From the NCBI RefSeq assembly GCF_003201935.1, contig NZ_QJJL01000007.1, forward strand, positions 1-50,804: a DNA stretch of 50,804 bases, in the 5' to 3' direction. Source of the stretch: Loktanella sp. PT4BL. GTDB taxonomy: Bacteria > Pseudomonadota > Alphaproteobacteria > Rhodobacterales > Rhodobacteraceae. The notes below the pieces were generated by a model. That model had not been told where the DNA came from, ran no database searches, and saw only the letters and a list, made by a program, of their open reading frames with translations. Below, piece after piece: positions 44,414 through 50,804 of this stretch. The position numbers and the translations under genes were made by a program. Numbering within the stretch: the stretch's first letter is position 1; every line of letters begins with the position of its first letter.

Positions 44414-45058
44414 TTATTGAAGTCTTGGTTCTAGATCTGCCAATTTATTCGCTATTATACCGTTGCGGTTTCCCCACCTCTTGTTGTTCAACATTGCAAT
44501 CGCAACGTAGTCTTCGATATCAAATGACAATTGACAGTGTTCAAGAAAAATGTCTGCTACGGCAAAACGCTCAGTAGTGAAGTCATTAAAATTGTTATCG
44601 CTGCAAATGAGCATTATTGGAATTTCTGGATGCTCTTGGCGTAAATTCAACATGCGGCGGAACGTTATTGCTATATCGGCCATGCCGTCTAAATCAATTA
44701 TAATCAGCGATGGCGATAAATCTTTAGATTTCAGATGATACTGCAGATCAGAAAGACCACCACAAACGTTTACAGGTAAGCCCGCTGCTCTGAACCAACC
44801 TATAACATCACCAAGAGGCTCTGAATTCTGTGTGCATATCAAAGGTGGCTGATCGACTTCTATCTTTGGGCTGAACATTTTAGTATATGGCTTTAATTGT
44901 TGGAGCGAAATTTCTCTTTCGCCCTTAACAAGTAATCCCATGGTATCGGACCGCCTTCTAAGTTGATTATTGCAATGCGACATAGAGACATCAACGGTTC
45001 CCTCTGCGTCGCTAACCAACAGTTTATCCTCAGAATTTCCATGTGATTGATCGAACAT
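44414..45058 (-). CDS. Receiver-like (pseudo-receiver) protein
   Basis: This 214-residue protein converges with the hybrid kinase gene. The first ~75 residues have no recognisable domain. From about residue 73 the pattern resembles a receiver fold: PPLICTQNSEPLGDVIGWFR, AAGLPVNVCGGLSDLQYHL, then SLIIIDLDGMADIAITFRRM with a possible acceptor Asp in IIIDLDG, and PEIPIMLICSDNNFN. The N-terminal acidic cluster of canonical receivers is missing (ICTQNSE instead of VDD-type), so phosphorylation is doubtful. No output domain is seen. It may be a phosphorelay partner or decoy. Confidence 0.7.
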   Translation of the reverse strand: MFDQSHGNSEDKLLVSDAEGTVDVSMSHCNNQLRRRSDTMGLLVKGEREISLQQLKPYTKMFSPKIEVDQPPLICTQNSEPLGDVIGWFRAAGLPVNVCGGLSDLQYHLKSKDLSPSLIIIDLDGMADIAITFRRMLNLRQEHPEIPIMLICSDNNFNDFTTERFAVADIFLEHCQLSFDIEDYVAIAMLNNKRWGNRNGIIANKLADLEPRLQ

Positions 45059-45189
45059 TTGCCCTAGCCCTCGCCTACAAAGCCTTTCAAAGGTACCACA
45101 AAGTCGGTCAGGGCGCGACAGATGTAGGCTTTATCTTAAGACAAATATGTGTCGCTTCAGATGAAAGTTTGAATTTAGTGGTACGCCGA

Positions 45190-45400
45190 TCACACGGTTT
45201 TGGCGCAATTCCAGGGTAGCAGCTGCTCGATTTTGATCGGTTTGTGCCCTTCGGCGACAGCCAGTAATACGCGGGACAGATAGTCATGAACTTCAATGCC
45301 GTTGATCTTGCAGGTCTCGATCAGCGATGCGATGCGACCCCAGGCGAGGCCGCTCTCGTCGTGACCCGCAAAGAGCGCGTTCTTGCGGTTCAGGGCCGCT
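45190..45400 (-). pseudogene. IS66 TnpC C-terminal remnant
   Basis: The minus-strand reading gives ALNRKNALFAGHDESGLAWG, then RIASLIETCKINGIEVHDYL and EQLLPWNCAKTV with a natural stop. This is the C-terminal end of an IS66 transposase (compare the NWLFAG and LAYLADIL region of the intact copy at 21114). Its sequence is clearly diverged from that copy, so it came from a different IS66 element. The upstream part is missing. Confidence 0.75.
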
Positions 45401-45483
45401 TTGTTGTTTCGTCTTCATTCATTTCGGTGCGTGCTGGTGAGCACGCAAAGGCAGATTGACTGGCTGCCAATCGACTTGCCCGG

Positions 45484-45640
45484 ATTTTGTTTGCTGGGGA
45501 ATCGACGCCGATCTGGATGCCCGACAAAACGCATGAGTCAATGCGCGACTTAGCTCGCGCGCGAAAGAGTGCTGCTGAGGACCGGCAGCGCAAATGCCAA
45601 TTTATTTCGGCGTTTAGACGCCCTACCAAGCCGCCACAAC
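45484..45640 (+). pseudogene. IS110-family transposase internal fragment
   Basis: The plus-strand reading ANRLARILFAGESTPIWMPD, then KTHESMRDLARARKSAAEDR and QRKCQFISAFRR, resembles the middle of IS110 transposases (the LARLHRAGEL...MRDLVRAR region). It has no start and is cut to the right by the IS3 element at 45667. It could be part of the same decayed element family as the N-terminal piece at 34436. Confidence 0.55.
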
Positions 45641-45751
45641 GCCCTAATGATATAAGTGAAACGAATTGTCTGACGTCAGCACCTGTGGGACATATCTGAG
45701 GATTTGAACAAGGGAGGATTTCTGGTTCATCTTATCGATTAGGAGATCGAG

Positions 45752-46102
45752 ATGACGAAGAAGCCACAAACATCGAAAGAGGCCGCCGAGAAGGTGGTCA
45801 AGAACATCCGCCGCAAGACCTGGCAAACCTATTCAGCTGAAGAGAAGATCCGTATTGTATTGGCAGGCCTTCGCGGCGAGGAAAGCATCTCGGTGCTATG
45901 CCGCCGGGAGGGTATTGCTGAGAGCCTGTATTATAGCTGGTCTAAGGAGTTCCTCGAAGCTGGCAAGCGCCGGTTATCTGGCGACACGGCGCGGCAGGCC
46001 ACATCGCCTGAGGTAAAGGATTTGCGTTCTGAGTCCTTGGCCCTGAAAGAGTGCGTCGCTGATCTGACCCTTGAAAACCGTCTGCTCAAAAAAAAAGCAT
46101 GA
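45752..46102 (+). CDS. IS3 OrfA-type helix-turn-helix protein
   Basis: This 116-residue DNA-binding subunit (TYSAEEKIRIVLAGLRGEES; ISVLCRREGIAESLYYSWSK) is followed by a coiled-coil-like segment (VKDLRSESLALKECVADLTL). It ends RLLKKKA just after a run of nine As (46088-46096), close to where IS3 elements shift frame. The orfB frame is reached by a +1 (or -2) slip rather than the usual -1. Separate initiation of orfB at ATG 46125, with GAGGA upstream, is therefore more likely. Confidence 0.88.
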   Translation: MTKKPQTSKEAAEKVVKNIRRKTWQTYSAEEKIRIVLAGLRGEESISVLCRREGIAESLYYSWSKEFLEAGKRRLSGDTARQATSPEVKDLRSESLALKECVADLTLENRLLKKKA

Positions 46103-46124
46103 CAGGGGCTGGGGAGTTCGAGGA

Positions 46125-47105
46125 ATGAGATACCCTGCGTCCAAGAAACTGGAGATCATCCGCACCGTTGAGGGGGCGTATCTGCCGGTTAAGCAGACCC
46201 TCGACATGCTGGGCATCCCGCGCACGACATTCTATCGATGGTATGATCTTTATGTCGATGGCGGCCTGGATGGGCTGGCTGACAGATCCCCACGCCCAGG
46301 ATCGGTCTGGAACCGCATCCCGGATGCCCGCCGTGACGACTTGATTGCGTTTGCGCTGGAACATGAAGCGCTGACCACGCGGGAACTGGCCGTCAAGTAC
46401 ACGGATGAGGTGCGGTATTTTGTCTCTGAATCATCAGCTTACCGTATTCTCAAAGCTGCTGATCTCATCACCGCACCGGATTACGTGGTGATCAAAGCTG
46501 CCGATGAGTTCACGGACAAGACCACGGCCATCAACGAGATGTGGCAGACCGACTTCACCTACTTCAAGATCATCGGCTGGGGCTGGTATTATCTCAGCAC
46601 TATTCTGGATGATTACAGCCGCTACATCATCGGTTGGAAACTCTGCACAAACATGCGGGCCGAGGATGTGACAGACACGATTGAACTGGCCCTGACAGCA
46701 TCAGGCTGCGACCAGGCGGTTGTGCGGCACAAGCCACGTCTGCTCAGCGACAACGGCTCATGCTACATCTCAGGCGATCTGGCCAAGTGGTTGGAGGATC
46801 AGAAAATGACGCATGTCCGCGGTGCGCCATTCCACCCGCAAACCCAAGGCAAAATCGAACGCTGGCACCAGACCATGAAGAACAGGGTTCTGCTGGAGAA
46901 CTACTACCTACCCGGTGATCTCGAACGCCAGATCGGCGCATTCGTCGACTACTACAATAATCAGCGCTACCACGAGAGCCTGAACAACGTCACACCCGCA
47001 GACGTATACTTCGGCCGCGACAAATCCATTCTCAGAGAAAGGGAAAAGATCAAGAAAAACACAATCAAACAACGCCGCTTGCAACATCAAAAACAAGCCG
47101 CATAA
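46125..47105 (+). CDS. IS3-family transposase OrfB
   Basis: This 326-residue transposase opens with a second helix-turn-helix region (LPVKQTLDMLGIPRTTFYRW) and then the integrase core. The first Asp is in MWQTDFTYFKIIGWGWYYLS, the second in RLLSDNGSCYISGDLAKWLE, and the Glu is in TQGKIERWHQTMKNR. RYHESLNNVTPADVYFGRD closes it. No stops or shifts are seen. Start ATG 46125 is preceded by GAGGA. It appears functional together with orfA. Confidence 0.9.
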   Translation: MRYPASKKLEIIRTVEGAYLPVKQTLDMLGIPRTTFYRWYDLYVDGGLDGLADRSPRPGSVWNRIPDARRDDLIAFALEHEALTTRELAVKYTDEVRYFVSESSAYRILKAADLITAPDYVVIKAADEFTDKTTAINEMWQTDFTYFKIIGWGWYYLSTILDDYSRYIIGWKLCTNMRAEDVTDTIELALTASGCDQAVVRHKPRLLSDNGSCYISGDLAKWLEDQKMTHVRGAPFHPQTQGKIERWHQTMKNRVLLENYYLPGDLERQIGAFVDYYNNQRYHESLNNVTPADVYFGRDKSILREREKIKKNTIKQRRLQHQKQAA

Positions 47106-47178
47106 TCAATCACACAAACGAGCCAGAGCCTCCAATGCTCAAGCCCCTCCGATGTCCCATTTTATATGACGACGGACA

Positions 47179-47833
47179 CCACGCTGAATGGCTTGGTCTG
47201 CCCATCGACCGTGAGATCGCCAGCCGTGAGACAAAACGGTTCGAGGCCAGGATGCGCTCCGCCAGGCTGCGCCATGTAGGCGCTTGCCTGGAAGATGTTG
47301 ATTACCGCGCACGCCGCGGCCTCGACAAGGCGCTGCTCCAGAGCCTGCTCACTGGCAGATGGATCACCGACAAGCGCAACCTGATCATCACCGGCCCCTG
47401 TGGGGTCGGCAAGACCTGGCTTGGCTGCGCATTGGCGCAAGCGGCCTTTCGTGACTGCGTGACCGTGGTCTACAGACGCATGCCACGCCTCTTCGAAGAG
47501 TTGGAACCGGCCCATGGCGACGGGCGCTTCCCTCGCCTGTTCCGCAGCATCACGAAGGCACAGCTCCTGACCCTCGATGACTGGGGGCCGGACCGGCTGA
47601 TCGCCACGCAGCGCCGCGATCTGATGGAAATCGTCGAAGAGCGCTATGGCCGCGGATCAACCATGATTACCAGCCAATTACCCATCAAGGCCCGGCACGA
47701 CATCATCGGTGAACCGACCTTCGCGGAGGCCATCTTCGACCGCATCGTTCACAATGCCCACCACATCGAACTTGAAGGCCAGTCCATGCGGAAAACAACC
47801 GCCAAAACAGATGACGAAAACCCTCAAACCTGA
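47179..47833 (+). pseudogene. IS21 IstB ATPase, 5' truncated by the IS3 element
   Basis: An IstB-like ATPase reads through as a frame opening at ATG 47135, whose first 15 codons come from the IS3 right end. True IstB sequence starts about AEWLGLPIDREIASRETKRF. The usual ~40 N-terminal residues and the whole istA are gone. Walker A is ITGPCGVGKTWL and Walker B is LLTLDDWGPD. HHIELEGQSMRK ends the gene. It is only distantly related to the istB at 3002, so this came from another IS21-type element. Confidence 0.8.
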
Positions 47834-47872
47834 TACCACGAACCCACTGCCTCACGGCAACGCGTCACAGGG

Positions 47873-47936
47873 TGGCCGGATACCCCGGAATCAGTGGCCG
47901 GATGTTGTTGGAATGAGTGGCCGGATGCTCCGGAAT
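47873..47936 (+). repeat. Three tandem IS21-end repeats (TGGCCGGAT units)
   Basis: TGGCCGGAT followed by ~5-6 bases and GGAAT occurs at 47873, 47895 and 47918, spaced 22-23 bp, directly downstream of the istB fragment. They are probably the transposase-binding repeats of the right end of the truncated IS21-type element. Confidence 0.65.
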
Positions 47937-48054
47937 GCGCACGTCTCGACATGGCTCCTTCCGGCCTTGTTCATGACCGACAGAATGCCGTAACGGCGCA
48001 GTTAATGACTAACCGTGCGCATGTCTCCCCAGAGCTGTCCGGGAATTAGTGAAA

Positions 48055-48415
48055 CTCGCACTTCCTGCTGCTGCCGGGACAAGCGCATGATACGAAAGAT
48101 GTCGCGCCGCTGATCAGAGACGTTTCTTTTGACGCGCTGTTTGTGGGCAAGGCGTTCGACGTGGACTGGCTGTTACAAGGCCTCGATCAGCGCGATGCAA
48201 CCGCCGTGATCCCCCCAAAGCCCACCACAAAATCTAGCGCGATTATGACGTGGACGTCTACAAATGGAGGCAACTGGTAGAAAATTACTCCTCAAAGATC
48301 AAACAGTTCAGATGGATAGCTACAAAATACGACAAAACCGATACAGCTACGCAGCGTGTTTGAACCTGGTAGCAGTCTTCATGACCTCAAGATGATTGTC
48401 CACTGACCCTAATAT
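48055..48415 (+). pseudogene. IS5-family transposase C-terminal remnant
   Basis: The plus-strand reading shows LPPGQAHDTKDVAPLIRDVS, FDALFVGKAFDVDWLLQGLD, QRDATAVIPPKAH, then YDVDVYKWRQLVENYFSKIK and QFRWIATKYDKTDT across frame changes. It is the C-terminal half of an IS5-type transposase and is disrupted by stops and frameshifts. It is a distinct fragment from those at 24538 and 30460. Confidence 0.7.
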
Positions 48416-48676
48416 ACTTTGTCGAAACCTGCTGGGGCTGTTGTCTCAACTTCGCGGTACTTGGCCTCGCGTAGTCCTGCAGAGACTTGGATCATGTTTG
48501 GATAATTTTCTAATTTTTCCATACTGTTACGCTGAATCATCAATTGACGAAAGATAAGTTCGTAGCGCTTTAGTTGAAAAAGTTAACTTTAGATAGAATG
48601 CAGGGCCAAGCCTGAGATGCTATCCCTCTCAGCGTCACAGTGCGACTGAAAGTGACGGTAACAAGAGCAGGAGAAG

Positions 48677-49075
48677 ATGCGTCAAAGCATTGAGAAACAA
48701 CAAGAAACGAAGCCGACCAGAAACTCTGTCACTGTCATGTTTCATGACAGAAACGAGTTTTTGGGCGTAATAGACTCGTTTCATGTGCGCGGAGGCGCTG
48801 CGCCGGCACTGTCAGATGCACTGACGGTGGATGTTCCTGTTGTTTCCCCGGTCCCGTCACTGCCGTCACTTCTGAAGGTGAGCGCTTTTAGAGCGTATTC
48901 ACGCCATCGAACGCGACGGCGAGCGTCGCCACGCATCGAAAAGTTTTCAGCGGAAGTGCTTCGTATGCGCTCCGCTTGGTTCGTTTTTAGAGCCAACCCC
49001 AACTCGCGCAGCCAAGCAGCTGTAGCAATCGCAAACACGACAATGACCGAGCAGCACCGCTGCGCAGCGGTGTAA
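48677..49075 (+). CDS. Hypothetical short protein upstream of the adhesin
   Basis: This 132-residue frame starts ATG 48677 with a strong ribosome site (AGGAGAAG). It ends 16 bases before the adhesin start. The first ~65 residues (SVTVMFHDRNEFLGVIDSFH; APALSDALTVDVPVVSPVPS) are rich in Val and Pro. The C-terminal half is basic and could be an accidental frame. No family is recognised. A perfect inverted repeat (CTGTCATG, TTT, CATGACAG) sits inside it near 48733. It may be a real small gene or a leader of the adhesin gene. Confidence 0.35.
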   Translation: MRQSIEKQQETKPTRNSVTVMFHDRNEFLGVIDSFHVRGGAAPALSDALTVDVPVVSPVPSLPSLLKVSAFRAYSRHRTRRRASPRIEKFSAEVLRMRSAWFVFRANPNSRSQAAVAIANTTMTEQHRCAAV

Positions 49076-49091
49076 AGAAGGAAGAACTATC

Positions 49092-50804
49092 ATGGCAAAA
49101 GACCTGAACGCCGCGAACCTGGCCCAGATCGTAATGAATGGCGAAGAGATCTTCCTAGGCTTCGAGGGCGCGGAGCGCACAGAGGTTCTCCCGGCTGGCA
49201 TCGACGGCTCGGTCATAGATGGTGTATTTGTGGCGACTGGTGCTATGGCTTCGGTTGCAAGCCTTGGTCGCGAGGTTAAGCTTCCTAAGGCCAGAAAGGC
49301 GCGTGAGGCCTTCTTGAAGAAATGGGCCGATAAGGCAGCTGAGAAGGTGAAGGCTAACAAAGGTCTTTCATCAACCCTGTTGATTCTTCCGCTCGCGGCT
49401 TGTGGCGGCGGAAGCGATCCAGCTTTTGAGGTCAGTGTTTCTGGCGATGAACTTTCATTTGCAAACTTAGTTGATGGTTTTATCCGATTTGTTGACTTCA
49501 CGAGCGGCACTACGGTTATCTTCGGCAGTGGTGAAGGCCCCGCGCGCCAAACTGACGCTGCAGAGCAATTGTTGGACGGGGTGGAGGACAAAACCCTTCT
49601 TGTTGCAGCAGGGCAGACTCTAGAAGTCACTGTCGAGCAGCTGCAGAGTTCTAATTTGGAGGGCTTTAGCGTAAAGGGATCGGGTGACGTAGTATTCGTA
49701 TTGCCCGAGGCTGTGGCGGGTGCTGGTCTTGAGGTTGTTGAAAGCATTCTCGTTGATGTTGAGCTGACTAATGGCTCGTTGAAATTCGACATGCCGATGG
49801 ATGATAACGATGTGCTGACACTTATTGCCGGGTCTCGCATTGTGCTGAACGGTTCGGGCACACTCGAAATCTCTGACGGCACGGTGGATGCGCGGCTAGC
49901 ATTTATCGATGCGGACTTGGCGCCTGGTACTGAAAGTAACATCATTTCTAACTCCAAGCTGATTGTGACCGGTGATCAGTTCATCGCGCTTGGGGGCGAC
50001 GTGGAGGGCTCTGGGTTCATCGAGATCACGGTTGCCGATGAAGCTGAAGCTGCGCGTCTGAAAGATTACCTTGAGAATGCGAACCAGGATGCTCTCTCAG
50101 CCGAGGGCCTTAATGTCATTGTTAACGCTCAGGACGAGGAAGCAGCGGAAGTGCTAAATGAGGCTGTAACCAATCTGGCTGCAGCCCCCTCCAATTTTGT
50201 TGCTGTGATTGTTGATGGTGTCACTGCCGACAACATTGTGAATTTTGATGAGTCCACCTCTGGTAACATTGCGGTTACGGGTAAAGTGGTGGGTTTTGTG
50301 GCAGGGGACGTTGTTTATGTGACCGTAGATTCGGTTACAAGCTCAACGAATGTTGGCGCGGATGGCTCCTTCACAATCGGCATCCAGGGTAAGTCATTTA
50401 TTGACGACGCCGATCAAAAAATCGTTGTTGCTGTTGAGCGGTCTGGCTCCACTCTAACGACTTTTGAATATGGGTATTCTATCGAAATCGAGAACCCAAC
50501 GGCGACGGTTGCGATCACGGCAGCATCGCTGAGCGACACGACGAACAACACGACGGTGACGATTACCTTCAGTGAAGTTCCGACCGGATTTGACGCTACG
50601 ACTGACCTGACGGTTGTGGGCGGCGCGCTGAGCGGTGGTGCCTTTGACGGTACCGGCAAGATCTGGACGGCGACTTACACGGCGACGGATGGCTTTGACG
50701 GCACGGGGTCTGTGACGCTGGCGAACGACAGCTACACGGACGCTGCGCTGAACCTCGGCGCGGGTGATGACGATACGGTTGATATCGACCGTGCGAACCC
50801 GACA
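49092..50804 (+). CDS. Large Ig-repeat adhesin, N-terminal part (continues beyond window)
   Basis: This is the first 571 residues of a giant surface protein, open at the window end. It starts ATG 49092 with GAAGGAAGAA upstream. Residues 1-95 form an N-terminal region (MAKDLNAANLAQIVMNGEEI; LGFEGAERTEVLPAGIDG). A lipobox-like stretch LILPLAACGGGS with Cys104 follows, then a region with beta-helix-like segments (SNLEGFSVKGSGDVVFVLPE). From about residue 465 the first bacterial Ig-like repeat begins (PTATVAITAASLSDTTNNTT; FSEVPTGFDATTDLTVVGG; ATYTATDGFDGTGSVTLAND). The sequence ends at the boundary DIDRANPT of the next repeat. It is probably exported by type I secretion; the repeat number is unknown. 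Confidence 0.85.
   Translation, partial: MAKDLNAANLAQIVMNGEEIFLGFEGAERTEVLPAGIDGSVIDGVFVATGAMASVASLGREVKLPKARKAREAFLKKWADKAAEKVKANKGLSSTLLILPLAACGGGSDPAFEVSVSGDELSFANLVDGFIRFVDFTSGTTVIFGSGEGPARQTDAAEQLLDGVEDKTLLVAAGQTLEVTVEQLQSSNLEGFSVKGSGDVVFVLPEAVAGAGLEVVESILVDVELTNGSLKFDMPMDDNDVLTLIAGSRIVLNGSGTLEISDGTVDARLAFIDADLAPGTESNIISNSKLIVTGDQFIALGGDVEGSGFIEITVADEAEAARLKDYLENANQDALSAEGLNVIVNAQDEEAAEVLNEAVTNLAAAPSNFVAVIVDGVTADNIVNFDESTSGNIAVTGKVVGFVAGDVVYVTVDSVTSSTNVGADGSFTIGIQGKSFIDDADQKIVVAVERSGSTLTTFEYGYSIEIENPTATVAITAASLSDTTNNTTVTITFSEVPTGFDATTDLTVVGGALSGGAFDGTGKIWTATYTATDGFDGTGSVTLANDSYTDAALNLGAGDDDTVDIDRANPT

Larger units (their letters stand above)
45667..47178 (+). mobile_element. IS3-family element inserted in an IS21-type istB gene
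   Basis: The left end TGTCTGACGTCA continues to TGGGACAT. At the right end the inverse begins TGTCCGTCGTCA and again reaches TGGGACAT. This gives a 1512-bp element with imperfect terminal repeats. It carries two ORFs. The right end falls inside the istB-like frame that follows, which shows insertion into, or deletion up to, that gene. No target duplication was seen. Confidence 0.75.

Noticed and set aside
46088..46096. Standard -1 programmed frameshift at the A-run between IS3 orfA and orfB
   Set aside because: The orfB frame is reached by +1 (or -2), not -1, and orfB has its own GAGGA-ATG start.
47871..47936. CRISPR-like repeats
   Set aside because: Only three short degenerate units with 22-23 bp spacing and no true spacers; they are better explained as IS21 end repeats.
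48947..49957. Minus-strand 336-codon frame opposite the adhesin start
   Set aside because: Ser/Pro/Thr-rich shadow of the adhesin gene; the plus frame has a ribosome site and continuous domain structure to the window end.

Overview
The window looks like part of an extrachromosomal replicon (plasmid or chromid) of a marine-type Rhodobacteraceae (Roseobacter group) alphaproteobacterium. The basis is a DnaA-like replicase with divergent parA-parB, a MobC/relaxase pair at the left edge, and accessory families common on Rhodobacteraceae plasmids (DUF1403 followed by ScpB, a ParB-like nuclease, an ArdC-type antirestriction protein, DUF3768). No rRNA, tRNA or CRISPR array was seen.

Left half, 1-20.3 kb, is the plasmid backbone. 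It holds mobilization genes (relaxase running off the edge, and mobC), an intact IS21-family element, a PrlF/YhaV toxin-antitoxin pair with a palindromic operator candidate, and a minus-strand accessory block (two hypotheticals, a shortened ParB-like protein, DUF3768). Then come a membrane protein with an apparent homopolymer frameshift, an ArdC-like antirestriction protein, a RES toxin with a very short antitoxin, and the replication/partition module. Two 22-bp-spaced direct repeats lie in the rep-parA gap and two parS-like palindromes follow parB. A DUF4143 ATPase, a frameshifted serine recombinase, a tyrosine recombinase with a dif-like site beside its start, DUF1403 and ScpB complete the backbone.

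Middle, 20.3-36 kb, is a mobile-element graveyard. An intact IS66 element has a perfect 8-bp target duplication. Around it lie decayed or truncated IS5, IS91, IS3, IS110 and IS630 pieces. Scattered between them are single genes: a NusG/RfaH-like antiterminator, a zinc-ribbon protein, an XRE regulator, an outer-membrane beta-barrel, an F1-ATPase alpha-subunit fragment, an IHF-beta-like protein, and a fused methyltransferase/Fic remnant. Two IS3 copies in inverted orientation bracket the IHF-beta gene.

Right part, 36-50.8 kb, is devoted to surface and signalling functions. It encodes a secreted RTX protein with a glycoside-hydrolase-like N-terminal region, a lipoprotein with a TbpB-like C-terminal barrel, and a signalling locus: a LuxR-type response regulator, a Tat-exported cysteine-free molybdopterin-fold protein, a hybrid histidine kinase with PAS, REC and HPt domains, and a divergent receiver-like protein. 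After another IS3/IS21/IS5/IS66/IS110 cluster the window ends inside the start of a large Ig-repeat adhesin. A plausible reading, by inference, is a plasmid carrying attachment or surface-polysaccharide functions under a dedicated phosphorelay. The signalling locus is the most interesting candidate system here.
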